Position numbers and translations under genes: made by a program
Shown: one piece after another, positions 41,444 to 51,865 of the stretch
How the letters are laid out: every line of letters begins with the position of its first letter
Numbering within the stretch: position 1 is the first letter of the stretch
Notes under the pieces: model-generated
Told to the model about the DNA's origin: nothing
Seen by the model: only the letters and a program-made list of their open reading frames with translations
The model's database searches: none
Assembly (NCBI RefSeq): GCF_009711975.1
Contig: NZ_VIKW01000081.1
Span: 49,688-113,687, forward strand
Length of the DNA: 64,000 bases
Source: Anabaena sp. UHCC 0204
Lineage (GTDB): Bacteria; Cyanobacteriota; Cyanobacteriia; Cyanobacteriales; Nostocaceae
Reading direction: 5' to 3'

Positions 41444-43117
41444 TCAAGTTAAGCGTTCAAAAGCAGGACAGTATCCGTCAAGGGTAACTTTGAAATTATA
41501 CAAGGGGGCAACGGGGTTCAAACACCGTTGCCCTCTTTGGTATCGGCAATTACCACAGCATTCAACATCACTAGAAGTAGGGCGGGGGCTATTTTGGTTT
41601 AATAGTTCCCGTGGGGATAAACCCCGTAATACTAAGTCTTCACCCTGCCAGCGGGCTGCTATTAAACCTGTATCAGCAAACTGTCGCCAGCGAGGATCTG
41701 CTGTCACTGCATCCGGAAGAGTAATAGTAATAACAGTTCCCAACTCCGTCAACTCACCCTCATAATTAGTTTCAGGGGCAGCCGGTTGTAAAAATGTTTC
41801 CCCAATCGGTAATTCTACTAGAGTCCCTGCGGCGGGGGAATGGACATGATAGCGGTTTTGTAATTCTTCTAAACAAGTTAAATCAGCTAGGTAACTAGGA
41901 GAACCATGTACAAAAATCACGTGCTGGGGGCGTAAATTATGAATTAGCTGGGTTGTTCCTGGACCATCACTATGTTGTGCTAAAAGATAATTTTCAACTT
42001 CTGTTGGTGCTAAATAATTGTGACTAAAGTTGATATCAATTTTTTCGGGTAGAAGAATCAGCCAATTACCTGTATTTGGTTGACAATATTTACTTAAATC
42101 GGCGCTGGAATCCGTGAGGACAATACAAGGAGATCTGCCTAAAGTCGCCATATCTTCCGGTTTTAATCGGCGGACACGAGGTTTGATTCTTTCATCCCAA
42201 AATAAAGGTTGATGACGGGCAAAATTTTGAACAGAGGCGGGAAGATGAGATAAAAGTTCTAAATAGGCATCGCAACCAGTCGCCACAGCACCATCAACCC
42301 AAATATCTATATCTCTACCTGTAAAATGGTGATGGGAACGTAACAACATCAGCAGTTCTTGACCTAAACCTAAAGCTGGTGTTGGTAAAATTACTGAATG
42401 GGTTTCATCTGTTCCACTAGGACTGATAGCACGATGAATCCTTTCTGCTAATTGATTTTCTTGGTTACGACGATGAGGATGGCGGGATGTACCATAACTA
42501 CCTTCAATTAAGAGTACGTCTAAATTTAAACCTCGTAATTCATCCAGTCGCAACCCTTCTACAAAACGGGAATTAGATAGGAAAAAATCACCAGTGTAAA
42601 GTAACTTATAATCGCGGTTTGGGGTGTGGTAAGTGAGAAGAATAGCCACCGCACCAGGTAAATGACCTGCGGGAAATAATTCTACGATTAAATTTTCTGT
42701 TATTTCTACAGGCGATCGCAATGGTAAAGCCTGACAAAATGAAGGAATTCCTGGTAGTTCTTGTTCTGGCCAATTTAGAGGTAATAACTTTGTTGTCACC
42801 TCACTAGCATAAATAGGTAACAACGGAAAAGCTTGATGCAGGGTTAATAAACCCCTAGCATGATCTGCATGAGCATGACTAACTAAAACTAAATCTGCTG
42901 GCATAGGTGAATTACCACGTTGTGCCGATTTAGTCAAGTCCTTAGTTATGGATGAAATATTTGTCAACCCAAAATCTAATAAGATCCGGTGTGGACCCAT
43001 TTTCACCAGTAGACACACCCCTTCATCTTGATGCTGCACACTATAGGGCAGACATTCTAACTCATGAGCTACTTCTGGAGCATCAAAACCAGAATCAATT
43101 GAGACATTATCCCTCAT
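41444..43117 (-). CDS. MBL-fold metallo-hydrolase, beta-CASP/RNase-like
   Basis: 557 residues. The metallo-beta-lactamase signature HAHADHARG (about 85-93) and GDFFLSNSRF give the zinc ligands. The following part (about 220-400) resembles beta-CASP domains, and a C-terminal part has a cysteine-rich end (CCGNCRYQRGQRCLN) that may bind zinc. Relatives are nucleases related to CPSF-73/YSH1. An RNA-processing function is plausible but not shown. Confidence 0.85.
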   Translation of the reverse strand: MRDNVSIDSGFDAPEVAHELECLPYSVQHQDEGVCLLVKMGPHRILLDFGLTNISSITKDLTKSAQRGNSPMPADLVLVSHAHADHARGLLTLHQAFPLLPIYASEVTTKLLPLNWPEQELPGIPSFCQALPLRSPVEITENLIVELFPAGHLPGAVAILLTYHTPNRDYKLLYTGDFFLSNSRFVEGLRLDELRGLNLDVLLIEGSYGTSRHPHRRNQENQLAERIHRAISPSGTDETHSVILPTPALGLGQELLMLLRSHHHFTGRDIDIWVDGAVATGCDAYLELLSHLPASVQNFARHQPLFWDERIKPRVRRLKPEDMATLGRSPCIVLTDSSADLSKYCQPNTGNWLILLPEKIDINFSHNYLAPTEVENYLLAQHSDGPGTTQLIHNLRPQHVIFVHGSPSYLADLTCLEELQNRYHVHSPAAGTLVELPIGETFLQPAAPETNYEGELTELGTVITITLPDAVTADPRWRQFADTGLIAARWQGEDLVLRGLSPRELLNQNSPRPTSSDVECCGNCRYQRGQRCLNPVAPLYNFKVTLDGYCPAFERLT

Positions 43118-43214
43118 CTACTCCTCCCCTCAAACTATTGGCTGAGGAAGTTGGCCTTGGGCTTTGTTTCCTTAGCAAAGTTATGAAAGTTGGAAACCGA
43201 ACCGGAAACTCCTC

Positions 43215-43337
43215 TTAATGTGCAGAACCATTCCCATGATAGTTGTCGGAATCATAAAAGCCATTTTTCGTACCAAAAAACAAGCACGAAACCGTAAATA
43301 TAACAGTTAAACCCACTAAAATCAGCTTAACATCCAT
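43215..43337 (-). CDS. 40-residue single-pass membrane protein
   Basis: On the reverse strand an ATG at 43337 opens 40 codons: MDVKLILVGLTVIFTVSCLF, then FGTKNGFYDSDNYHGNGSAH and a stop at 43215. It has one membrane helix (about 4-22) and a polar, glycine- and histidine-containing tail. Such very small single-helix proteins are typical of cyanobacterial membranes. I recall close relatives but no function. It ends about 100 bases before the metallo-hydrolase start. Confidence 0.6.
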   Translation of the reverse strand: MDVKLILVGLTVIFTVSCLFFGTKNGFYDSDNYHGNGSAH

Positions 43338-43554
43338 TGATTTTTTACCCTTGACTTAAGACCTTATTATCTTAATAGAGTCTTTTTACCTTTGGGCAGA
43401 ATCACTAGAAAATCTTTACTATGCCTAGATTATCTGTAAATATAGCACTTTTATGGTAAGAGTCAGCGTATATCTGCCAGAGGATCTTTAATGATGCCTG
43501 TTAACTCTGCTTTTATCAGCATTTCCCTAGAAATTGACTATATTTATCAGTCCT

Positions 43555-44118
43555 TTACAGAGCAATATCTTCTCCACGCTCAGTAAAACGGACATCTTTG
43601 ATTTTCCACTCAGAATTACTAATTAAAGTTTTGCGGACACTACCAAACAAAGCAAACTGCTCACAACTAGAAAGAGAAGATACTTGTCGTTTGGAATCTG
43701 GAGAAATACGTACATCTACAGTTGCAACACCATTATTGACATTAACACGATAACCAGCAACACTAAAATCGGCTGTATCTTGTTCCTTAAAGATTTTGCC
43801 TATAGACTCATTCATTGGTTCTTGGGCAGAAACATCAGCTTTTTTAGGAATTAGCTGTTGACATTGGTCATCACTTATGTATAGTGTGACATTAGTAGTT
43901 TTACCAGAAACAGCCTTAGAATTAGAATCAGTCGAATATCCTTCAGCAGCGGGAGTTGGAGACTTTTCTGGTTCTCCTTGAGGACTTGGACTAATTTTAC
44001 TATTTGGTGTTGTTTCTAAAGTTGTGTTCTCAGCAGTATTATTAGAATCACAACTGCTAATAGTCATGCAGAATACTACTAAAAGAAAAGATAAAACATA
44101 TCGGTTGTAATTATACAT
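43555..44118 (-). CDS. GerMN-domain lipoprotein
   Basis: 187 residues. Signal peptide and lipobox (about 8-23, TISSC), a low-complexity Ser/Pro/Thr linker (about 24-70), then a GerMN (spore_GerM-like) domain: VTLYISDDQCQQL, VNVNNGVATVDVR, SSCEQFALFGSVRKTLI. The product should be anchored facing the periplasm. In cyanobacteria the role of this domain is not established. Confidence 0.83.
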   Translation of the reverse strand: MYNYNRYVLSFLLVVFCMTISSCDSNNTAENTTLETTPNSKISPSPQGEPEKSPTPAAEGYSTDSNSKAVSGKTTNVTLYISDDQCQQLIPKKADVSAQEPMNESIGKIFKEQDTADFSVAGYRVNVNNGVATVDVRISPDSKRQVSSLSSCEQFALFGSVRKTLISNSEWKIKDVRFTERGEDIAL

Positions 44119-44202
44119 ATAGGAATCCTATTTGATTTTTACAAGAAAATTTATACCCATTTATTCCCTTTTCTCCCTGTTCCCTAACTTGCCTTTATTA
44201 GT

Positions 44203-44973
44203 TTAACTTCTGGAAGAGATTGATGCTTCCTTAAGAAAATCAATATATTTGATAATAGCGTGATTATTAAATCTGGACGAAATAAAGTTCCAACTAAATC
44301 TTGAACCTATTCGCAATTCCTGATCTACAGGCTCATATCCTTGCCACCATCTTGGTAATTCTGGTATTAAGTCCATACCATAAATAAAGCGATAGGTATT
44401 AGGAACTCTTTGATTATAAGACTCTCTAAAACTTTTATTACCGACCTTTGGCGCTCCAAAAAGATAGGCTTCTATAGAAGATAATTGATTAGCAAAATTG
44501 TATTGAATATCTACAGCGCACAAAGTTGCTAAAGCTCCACCTAAACTATGTCCAGTGACAGTTACATTAGTAATATTTTGATCTTTGATATATTTGTGAA
44601 TTTGTTCTCTCACAGAAAAATAAGCATTAACAAAACCACGGTGCATCAATACACCAGAACTATTTTTATTGTTATATGGATAGACTTTTTCATTTTGATC
44701 AATAATTTCTGGATGAATGATTGTTTGATCAAATTCTTTTTGTTTTTGTTTGGTATCAAAATTAGTTTTCCAATCAAAATATGAGTTACTACCGCGAAAC
44801 ACAATAGTAATACCTGATGATTTTGTCAAAATAGCGGTTTGGGTATCGGTGCTATCTTTACTAATGAGAATTTGTTGATCATTACAATCACTAAATGTAA
44901 GTTTTGAGAAATCTTGATAAATCTCCTGACAAGAAACTGCACATTTGAAGGCTTTGACGTAATCTACTTTCAT
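44203..44973 (-). CDS. Class 3 (Lipase_3) alpha/beta hydrolase
   Basis: The start is set at the ATG at 44973, which follows GAGGTATTT; the frame extends upstream only to a TTG. About 256 residues with the nucleophile elbow VTGHSLGGALATL, an upstream IVFRGSNSYFDWKTNFD (oxyanion loop) and YLFGAPKVGNKSFRESYN, typical of fungal-type class 3 lipases. The catalytic Asp (GMDLIPELP) and the His near the C-terminus (NNHAIIKYIDFL) are present. No signal peptide is seen, so it is likely intracellular. Confidence 0.87.
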   Translation of the reverse strand: MKVDYVKAFKCAVSCQEIYQDFSKLTFSDCNDQQILISKDSTDTQTAILTKSSGITIVFRGSNSYFDWKTNFDTKQKQKEFDQTIIHPEIIDQNEKVYPYNNKNSSGVLMHRGFVNAYFSVREQIHKYIKDQNITNVTVTGHSLGGALATLCAVDIQYNFANQLSSIEAYLFGAPKVGNKSFRESYNQRVPNTYRFIYGMDLIPELPRWWQGYEPVDQELRIGSRFSWNFISSRFNNHAIIKYIDFLKEASISSRS

Positions 44974-45044
44974 AAATACCTCACTCTTGGACAAAATACT
45001 GTAAGAATGATTTATTTTATCCTGTATTAATCCAATCGCCTAGT

Positions 45045-45075
45045 CTCGTACCGCAGTGCAGAATTAAAAATCAAA
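45045..45075 (+). repeat. TACCGCAGTG dispersed repeat
   Basis: TCGTACCGCAGTGCAGAATT followed by AAAAAT is a relative of the copy at 14191-14222. It lies between divergent genes and has no other feature. Confidence 0.6.
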
Positions 45076-45195
45076 TATAATCCCTAGAGTGTATTTTTAT
45101 GACAATAAAGCAAATTTTTCCTTAAATTCTTGACCTAACAGTGATTTTCAGGATAGTAAGGTAAAAATGAGTTAGGATTGCTATATAAGGATCAA

Positions 45196-45600
45196 ATGCT
45201 TCTACTAAACTATAATTGGCACTTAAACTCTTTTCTGGCTCAGTCCTCGTCAAGCTCTGAGAGTGCTGGAGCAAATATCGTTTTTCTAGTTTTCACTCTG
45301 TTTGGCTATTTGTTTAGTTCTTATTGCTTCTACAACATCTACGAAAAATTAGGAGAGGAAAACGCCTGGTTTGCATGGGTCCCAATTCTTAATAATTGGA
45401 TCATGTACAAAGTTGGTGGTCAGTCTCCTTGGTGGGTTGTAGGACTTTTCATCCCATTAGTTAATATCGTAGCTGCGGTTTTCTTACTAATGGCTTTGAT
45501 CAAAATTGTAGAAAAACTGGGTAAAAATCCCTGGTTGATTTTGTTAATGATTGTTCCGATAGTTAATTTTGTAATTTTATACAATTTCGCTTTCGGTTAA
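45196..45600 (+). CDS. DUF5684-type small membrane protein
   Basis: About 134 residues from the ATG at 45196 (the frame reaches a TTG at 45178). It has three or four membrane helices and the repeated motif AWFAWVPILNNWIMYKVGGQSPWWV / LGKNPWLILLMIVPIVNFVILY. These W-x-P-I-x-N motifs are typical of DUF5684. The function is unknown. Confidence 0.8.
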   Translation: MLLLNYNWHLNSFLAQSSSSSESAGANIVFLVFTLFGYLFSSYCFYNIYEKLGEENAWFAWVPILNNWIMYKVGGQSPWWVVGLFIPLVNIVAAVFLLMALIKIVEKLGKNPWLILLMIVPIVNFVILYNFAFG

Positions 45601-45620
45601 TTTTGAGCTATGACAATGGA

Positions 45621-45658
45621 GAATAGGAATTAAAATGACTAATTTTTAATTCCTATTC
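45621..45658. terminator. Bidirectional terminator between DUF5684 gene and ureG
   Basis: A 15-bp perfect stem, GAATAGGAATTAAAA / TTTTAATTCCTATTC, with an 8-base loop between convergent genes. Confidence 0.85.
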
Positions 45659-45684
45659 TTGTGAAAAAAATAATATCCATATTA

Positions 45685-46281
45685 CTAATCAATAGCCGCA
45701 TTAACAAACTGAATGACATCTACTAATCCAGTTTGAGTTTTCAGATTTGTAAAGATAAAGGGTTTATCACCGCGCATTTTTTTGGCATCTCGCTCCATCA
45801 CATTCAAATCAGCACCTACATAGGGAGCAAGATCGGTTTTATTAATAACTAATAAATCAGATTTAGTAATACCTGGACCACCTTTGCGGGGGATTTTATC
45901 ACCAGCAGCGACATCAATTACATAAATTGTTAAATCTACTAATTCGGGGCTAAAAGTAGCAGCTAAATTATCACCACCACTTTCTAAAAAGACTAAATCT
46001 AAATCTGTAAATCTTTCTTCTAATTGTTCAATTGCGACTAAATTCATGGAAGCATCTTCGCGGATAGCAGTATGGGGACAACCTCCTGTTTCTACACCCA
46101 AAATGCGATCGCTTGACAAAGCCTGAGAACGTACTAAAAACTGAGCATCCTCTTGAGTATATATATCATTCGTCACCACTGCTAACTGATATTTTTCCCG
46201 TAATCCCTTACATAAAGCATCAACTAAAGCAGTTTTCCCTGAACCCACCGGACCTGCAACTCCTACCCGTAAAGCAGTCAT
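45685..46281 (-). CDS. ureG: Urease accessory protein UreG (GTPase)
   Basis: 198 residues, SIMIBI-class GTPase: P-loop [12 protein letters not shown] (about 10-21), metal-binding CPH in [31 protein letters not shown], and [13 protein letters not shown]. It delivers nickel to urease using GTP together with UreF and UreD/H. It is the last gene of ureE-F-G. HIP1 octamers occur in the gene. Confidence 0.96.
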   Translation of the reverse strand: MTALRVGVAGPVGSGKTALVDALCKGLREKYQLAVVTNDIYTQEDAQFLVRSQALSSDRILGVETGGCPHTAIREDASMNLVAIEQLEERFTDLDLVFLESGGDNLAATFSPELVDLTIYVIDVAAGDKIPRKGGPGITKSDLLVINKTDLAPYVGADLNVMERDAKKMRGDKPFIFTNLKTQTGLVDVIQFVNAAID

Positions 46282-46286
46282 AATTT

Positions 46287-46973
46287 TTAACTCCTAAATA
46301 GCCTAGTATACTGGGTTTCGTGCTGCATACTAGCCAAAGACAAACCCCAACTACAACATCCCAAATCATCATCCTCCATGGTCAGAATTTCCCCGACTGT
46401 AGAAGTTAATAAAGGCTGTAAACTCAGTAATAATTCTTGTCCCACAGTTTGTCCGAGAGGAATAAGTTTGATTCCAGCCGTAATTAAATTATTAGCCCAA
46501 CTATGTAAATAAGCTAATAAAGCAGCTTGAATATTTATATCCCAATGAGAGCAAGCTATAGCAAAAGCGATCGCATAATTACCAGGATAACCTACAGCAT
46601 TAATTAACGGCAGTATTTCCGGTTCTAGCTTACCTAATAATTGCATGAGCGATCGTCCCATTTGCCAACTAGCAGCCCGTAATTCTTCCGTATCTCTCAC
46701 CGCTGATAACCATAAATTCCATTGCTTTAAAGCCTCCATATCATCCATTTGTACAGCACTAAAAACCCTGACCATTACTGCTGCATCTAGGCGAATTGAG
46801 CCATAAATTAATTCAAATTTTAGCCAATCTTTGAGATTTTCAATATTAGTAATAGTACCACTTTCTACTAACATTTCCAAACCCTCCGAATAGCCATAAG
46901 CACCAACAGGTAAAGCCGGACTAGCTAATTGTAAAATCGCCAAAAAATTACTATGAGTGAGAGTGATTTCCAT
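46287..46973 (-). CDS. ureF: Urease accessory protein UreF
   Basis: A 228-residue all-helical protein with the UreF motifs [19 protein letters not shown] (about 20-38) and [19 protein letters not shown] (about 168-186). It binds UreD and UreG during nickel insertion. It starts inside the end of ureE (23-base overlap) and ends 5 bases before ureG. Confidence 0.94.
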   Translation of the reverse strand: MEITLTHSNFLAILQLASPALPVGAYGYSEGLEMLVESGTITNIENLKDWLKFELIYGSIRLDAAVMVRVFSAVQMDDMEALKQWNLWLSAVRDTEELRAASWQMGRSLMQLLGKLEPEILPLINAVGYPGNYAIAFAIACSHWDINIQAALLAYLHSWANNLITAGIKLIPLGQTVGQELLLSLQPLLTSTVGEILTMEDDDLGCCSWGLSLASMQHETQYTRLFRS

Positions 46974-47391
46974 AAGCCCCTAACTCTGGTTGAAAAGGTA
47001 AAATTTCCTCTTTAACTTCTAAGCCCAACTGTGTCAACATAGCAGCTAAAACCGGATCTGGAGACAAGCGTAAATAAGTCGAAGTAATTTCTACAGGTAC
47101 ATGACGATTTCCCAAATGATAAGCAGCCCTTAATAATAAGGGAATTTCTGCCACTACAGTTAAAACAGGTTCAGGTTTAGCAATAATTCTCAGATAAATA
47201 CTTTGAGTTTCATCTGTGAGAATATCACCATCATTTAATACTGTACCTCTCGATAAACGCAAAAAAATATCTTTACCATCTGCTAATGTAAATTTATAAC
47301 GACTACGACTGCGTTCTTCCGCTGTTAGTGAAATACTTGTACTAACTATAGCATCAGTATTAAATAGTTTCCGTTGAGTAAAAGTTAGCAT
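46951..47391 (-). CDS. ureE: Urease accessory protein UreE (nickel carrier)
   Basis: The start is placed at the ATG at 47391 ([16 protein letters not shown]); the frame extends to 47433 without a ribosome site. About 146 residues with the N-terminal beta domain and the C-terminal ferredoxin-like domain with the metal-binding [14 protein letters not shown] motif. The C-terminus (GAYGNHSHS) holds two histidines rather than a long His-tail. The structural genes ureABC and ureD are not in the window. Confidence 0.93.
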   Translation of the reverse strand: MLTFTQRKLFNTDAIVSTSISLTAEERSRSRYKFTLADGKDIFLRLSRGTVLNDGDILTDETQSIYLRIIAKPEPVLTVVAEIPLLLRAAYHLGNRHVPVEITSTYLRLSPDPVLAAMLTQLGLEVKEEILPFQPELGAYGNHSHS

Positions 47392-47493
47392 AATTTCCGA
47401 AATAAACTTAAGTCCCTGAGCAAAATATAACACCGGGAAGTGCTGTAATTTTGCACCGATAGCAATTTTAAATCATGGGTAAACACAAATATA

Positions 47494-47516
47494 CCCGATT
47501 TCCTGAAGAAATCGGG
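47494..47516 (-). terminator. Terminator of the DUF2267 gene
   Basis: The stem CCCGATTTC / GAAATCGGG lies 35 bases after the DUF2267 stop codon. The same hairpin family recurs at 17077-17109. Confidence 0.7.
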
Positions 47517-47550
47517 CATCTTAAATTTTTAACTCGCAACTTTTTCCTAA

Positions 47551-47952
47551 CTAAACAGAAATCCTATCTGTAACTGACATCGTAAACAACTCCTCATAAT
47601 CATGGGAAAAATAGTTATAAAATTTGCGGAATTTATCAGAAGCAACAGCATTTTGTAAAACAGCAAAAACAGCCCGTACATGAATAATAGAAGTAGTAGG
47701 TTCTAAACTTTCTTTTTGACTGATTCGCTCAATAAACTCCTGCAAATGAAAAGATTGAATAGCCTCCGTTTCATTTCCACGTAAATACTCTCTTAACTCT
47801 TCAGGTATTTGTGCTGATAAATCTGCTATTTCCTCACTAGGAATAATTTGTGTAAGTACCTCTAAAGTCGCACGAGTAGCTACTTCTGCCTCTTCACGAG
47901 ATTCTGATTGTGCCAGACTTTGGACATGGGTTATAAACTCGCTATATTCCAT
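47551..47952 (-). CDS. DUF2267-family protein
   Basis: 133 residues, helical. The sequence EYSEFITHVQSLAQSESREEAEVATRATLEVL at the start and LSAQIPEELREYL match DUF2267, a small helical family frequent in cyanobacteria. The function is unknown. It is transcribed in the direction of ureE but separated by a hairpin. Confidence 0.82.
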   Translation of the reverse strand: MEYSEFITHVQSLAQSESREEAEVATRATLEVLTQIIPSEEIADLSAQIPEELREYLRGNETEAIQSFHLQEFIERISQKESLEPTTSIIHVRAVFAVLQNAVASDKFRKFYNYFSHDYEELFTMSVTDRISV

Positions 47953-48318
47953 TTTTTATCTCCAGTATTCAAATCAATATTTTGGATCATAAATACAATA
48001 ATTATGAGTCAGAGGCGTTTCTAAATAAAAATATTTATGCTTAATAACCTCTAACTTATAACTAAAAATTGGTTTTGCAATGATAAAATGATAAATTTAC
48101 CTTAGTTTAGGCTTTAATTAGGAAATTAACTTCATGCTAAAGAAGTAGATAGAACTATATCTATAGTTAGAATACACTTGCCGAAATTTATATAGAACAT
48201 CTGTAACGCATCCTTGGATGAAGGTGAAAGGTAACAGGGAACAGGTGACAGCAGGAAGAGAGAAATAATTACCCATTACCAATTAATAATTGTCAATTGT
48301 CAATTGTCAATTACCAAA
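47953..48318. other. Intergenic region with an STRR tract
   Basis: About 365 bases. The last part (48268-48312) contains ATTACCA and TTGTCAA heptamer repeats that run up to the stop codon of the CHASE2 kinase. The remainder is AT-rich without coding sequence. Confidence 0.6.
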
Positions 48319-50604
48319 TCAAGCATCTTCTATCCAAGGTGTAGTATCAGCATCAGCGTCAGCATCAATATCATCATCTGCATAGTTTATTTCTGTCCCC
48401 ATATTTTCATATTCAGATATGGGAATTTTATTTAAAGCTTCTATCACTTCAAATGCAGAATTATATCGTTGTTTATAATCATCCATGACCATTTTTTTGA
48501 TAACTTCTGCAAAAGGTTCAGTAACAGTGGCATGATTTAACCAGATTACTTCTCCATTACTATCATGTTTTAATTCGTGGGGAGAAATACCTGTTAAGGC
48601 TTTAATACCAATCATACCAATGGCGTAAATGTCGCTATTATATTGAGGACGACCAAAACATTGTTCATTAGGTGCATAACCTTTAGTTCCAATCCCAATT
48701 GTAAAAGCTGTTGAATCAAAACTTTCTGTGATTTGAGTGCTGACTTCTTTGACAGCACCAAAATCTATTAATACAACTTTTTGATCTGATTCTCGACGAA
48801 TAATATTATTGGGTTTAATGTCTCTATGAATTACGCCATTTTCATGGACAAATCTGATAACTTGTAAAAGGTCTTTCAATAGTTTAATAACTAAATTTTC
48901 TGGGAGATTTTTACCTAATCCTAATTCTTTGCTGAGGGGATGACCAATTATGTATTCTTGAATTAAATAAAATTCTTGGTCTTCTTCAAAATAAGCGAGA
49001 AGTTGGGGAATTTGATTATGTGTTCCTAACCTTTCCAGGGTTTTGGCTTCGGAATTAAATAACCGTCGTGCTAGGACTAAATTTTCCTCTTTAGCGGTAG
49101 ACGGTTTGAGTTGTTTGACAACACATTGTGGGTGATCTGGACGGTGGATATCTTCAGCAATGTAGGTTTCACTAAATCCACCTGCACCAAGGACTTTAAT
49201 AATTTGATAACGTCCACTGAGTATTTTACCTTTGACTTCTAAATCTCTTTTTTGAATCAGGTCTTGGAGGTCATTTTGTTGGCTGAGAATTTCCTGAATA
49301 ATGGGGGATGATTGATATTTTTGAAAAATTGTGACTAATTGTTGTTTGTTAATTTTTTCTTTGATAACTTCCGAACTAAAGTAACCAATTCCGTTTAAGG
49401 CGATCGCTATTATTGGTATTGTGGTAGGTAACATTATGTGACTATAAATAAAGCTCCCATAACTAATTCCTCCCCAAGTCATAGCCACAGCCAGACTTAA
49501 TAAAAGTCTCTTAATCCCATTTCTAGTTCTAGTCACTACCAAACCTGTACTACCTACCAATATCAGCACAAATAAACCATTTAATATGGAATTATTAAAG
49601 GCTGGGGCAATGGTTTTATTAGTCATTAAACTAGCGATCGCATTACCATGAATTTCGACCCCAGCCATCCTTTGATTTGCGGACATAGCTACGGGGTGAA
49701 TATCATGAAGTAACTGGGCTGTAGCCCCAATTATCACAATTTTATCTTGAAAAACTTTTCCCTGTTGTAAATAATTATTCCAGTTTTCTGGGTCGAGAAC
49801 AGACCAAAAAGAAATGGTTTCAAATGTCCCTTGATTTCCCCAAAAATAAATGCGATCGCCCTTTGGTTGTGGATATTTTACTTGTGCAGATGCTAAAATT
49901 GCTTCTGCAAAGGAGGGGATTTTGGTATTGATCAGATCATCCACAGACAAAGACTTGCTAAACTCACCACCTAGTCGGTGAATTTTACCATCTACATCTA
50001 AGGGGAAATTTACAGTCCCAATGGATACTGACGCAGTAAGAAACATCCTCTGGGGTTGGGTTAATTGTGTAAATGCTCCTTGATGTGTATCAAAATTTTC
50101 GTAAAGTGCCGCTAAAGTTACTTTATTGCCATATTTTTGTAATACTGTCTGTAATTGGCGATCGTCATCTTCACCATAAGTGCTAGGCTTGTCAAAAACT
50201 AGATCCAATGCTACTGACTTCGCCCCAGCCTTCATCAACTTAGTGATGACTTGAGCATAAGCTTCTCGCTTGTATGGGAAAGATTTCAGTGGTTCTAGGT
50301 AGGCATACTGTTGTGGATCTGATTTATAGTACTGTTCAGGAGTGGAGATGGACTGATCATCAATTGCTAAAATTACAATATCTTCGGGCGGTTTTATTGT
50401 CCCCCGCAGTTGAAACCAAGTTGTCACCACTTGATTTTCCATCCATTGCACTCCCGTTCCACCAGACACGCTCAGTAAAGCTGCTATCAATGCGGAAGTA
50501 CCAGTTAGTAAATGAATCAAACTCACCGCTCGCTGGGACTGCTGTCCTGATTTGCCAACAGAAGCTGATTTTTTAGTTAAGCTAGATATAGGTTCTTGTT
50601 CCAT
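48319..50604 (-). CDS. CHASE2-sensor Ser/Thr protein kinase
   Basis: 761 residues. A membrane helix at about 28-48, an extracytoplasmic CHASE2 domain (about 50-330, VILAIDDQSIS, VALDLVFDKPS, KIVIIGATAQLLHDIHP), three hydrophobic segments (about 335-410) and a cytoplasmic kinase (about 465-735) with GAGGFSETYIAED, CVVKQL, HRDIKPNNII and LIDFGAVKEV. All catalytic residues are present. The end is a run of Asp/Ala (DDDIDADADADTTPW). It senses an unknown extracellular signal. Confidence 0.92.
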   Translation of the reverse strand: MEQEPISSLTKKSASVGKSGQQSQRAVSLIHLLTGTSALIAALLSVSGGTGVQWMENQVVTTWFQLRGTIKPPEDIVILAIDDQSISTPEQYYKSDPQQYAYLEPLKSFPYKREAYAQVITKLMKAGAKSVALDLVFDKPSTYGEDDDRQLQTVLQKYGNKVTLAALYENFDTHQGAFTQLTQPQRMFLTASVSIGTVNFPLDVDGKIHRLGGEFSKSLSVDDLINTKIPSFAEAILASAQVKYPQPKGDRIYFWGNQGTFETISFWSVLDPENWNNYLQQGKVFQDKIVIIGATAQLLHDIHPVAMSANQRMAGVEIHGNAIASLMTNKTIAPAFNNSILNGLFVLILVGSTGLVVTRTRNGIKRLLLSLAVAMTWGGISYGSFIYSHIMLPTTIPIIAIALNGIGYFSSEVIKEKINKQQLVTIFQKYQSSPIIQEILSQQNDLQDLIQKRDLEVKGKILSGRYQIIKVLGAGGFSETYIAEDIHRPDHPQCVVKQLKPSTAKEENLVLARRLFNSEAKTLERLGTHNQIPQLLAYFEEDQEFYLIQEYIIGHPLSKELGLGKNLPENLVIKLLKDLLQVIRFVHENGVIHRDIKPNNIIRRESDQKVVLIDFGAVKEVSTQITESFDSTAFTIGIGTKGYAPNEQCFGRPQYNSDIYAIGMIGIKALTGISPHELKHDSNGEVIWLNHATVTEPFAEVIKKMVMDDYKQRYNSAFEVIEALNKIPISEYENMGTEINYADDDIDADADADTTPWIEDA

Positions 50605-51343
50605 ATTGTGTTACTGATTAATTTAAGTACAACACTTTTATTTATTCAGAACCCTGTTCGACTCCTAAAAACTTCAAATGTAAGACTTAAATGAGCATCT
50701 TATCCGTTTGTCAACTATCCGCTAATTTTCATCTAACTTATATCAGTATATTTGCTGTACAAAACCTCTATAGAAATACATCTCCACCTTTATGTAACTG
50801 AACCATCCTCTGTGATTACAGGCAAGGGTAGTTGTAATAAAAATTTATATTCGGAGTCATTGACTTATTAAAACTGATGTCATTGAGTATTCGCCAAATT
50901 TTAGGCGTTCATTTAGGATATCCTAGATGCGTATCCTCAATAGTCCTCTCTGTCTTCTGAAGTATTGATAATCATCTCAATTCATCACTAAAGTTGATAA
51001 AAAAACTATTGATGGATATCAGCCTATCCTCTACCCAAAATCCTATACTATACCTCTTTAGGAGTAAAATTGAATATTAGACCTCTTGCAGAATCCTGTT
51101 ACTAGGTCAATTTTGTTGGTAGATTTTGCTCAAAGAACATTTTTATTAAGTACCGGAGGTGAAACAATTTAAATAATTAGGATCTCACTTGGATATTTAG
51201 TCCAATTTCTGGCTTTAAAAGAGGTAAGATAATAGCTATACATGATTATCTACTTCATAGATATTAGCAAAATTACCATTTAATAATTGCTATAATCTAT
51301 TATTCCATCTAGCATTCTTATCTATTATTAGGTGTAAATTTTT
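50605..51343. other. Divergent intergenic region (740 bp)
   Basis: AT-rich sequence between the CHASE2 kinase and the NYN-domain gene. I saw no open frame, RNA gene or clear repeat. It must contain both promoters. TTTAGGCGTTCATTTAGGATATC near 50898 is a partial inverted region, not strong enough to name. Confidence 0.45.
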
Positions 51344-51865
51344 ATGGGTTCTCCAATGAATCGTCTGTCTATTTTTGTAGACGGAAACAATATGTTCTAT
51401 GCTCAACAAAAAAATGGCTGGTTTTTTGACCCACGGCGCGTTTTAGAATACTTTAAATACGAACAGTCAGAAACAACATTAATTAATGCTTTCTGGTACA
51501 CTGGATTAAAAGACCCCCAAGACCAACGCGGCTTCCGAGATGCACTCATCAGTTTAGGATATACAGTCCGCACGAAAATCCTTAAAGAGTATTATGACGA
51601 TGCTTCTGGTCGTTATTCCCAAAAAGCGAATTTAGATATTGAAATTGTCGTTGATATGTTTAATACAGTAGATCAATATGACAGAGTTGTATTATTCAGC
51701 GGGGATGGTGACTTTGAAAGAGCTATCGAACTATTACGCTCAAAAAATACGCATATTACAGTAGTATCAACTGAAGGCATGATTGCCAGGGAGCTACGCA
51801 ATGCTACTGATAGATATATAGACTTGAACGATATTAGAGACAGAATAGAAAAAACTGACGGTTAA
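51344..51865 (+). CDS. NYN-domain protein (LabA/DUF88 family)
   Basis: 173 residues. PIN-like NYN fold: IFVDGNNMFYAQQ (about 9-21) with the first Asp, then KANLDIEIVVDMF (about 92-104) and VVLFSGDGDFERAIELL (about 113-129). LabA proteins affect circadian output in Synechococcus and others are RNases. The start could be the ATG at 51356 directly before RLSIFVDG. Confidence 0.87.
   Translation: MGSPMNRLSIFVDGNNMFYAQQKNGWFFDPRRVLEYFKYEQSETTLINAFWYTGLKDPQDQRGFRDALISLGYTVRTKILKEYYDDASGRYSQKANLDIEIVVDMFNTVDQYDRVVLFSGDGDFERAIELLRSKNTHITVVSTEGMIARELRNATDRYIDLNDIRDRIEKTDG

Noticed and set aside
42952..43218. 88-codon open frame on the + strand
   Set aside because: It lies antisense to the metallo-hydrolase start and the 40-residue gene, has no ribosome site and has an implausible composition.
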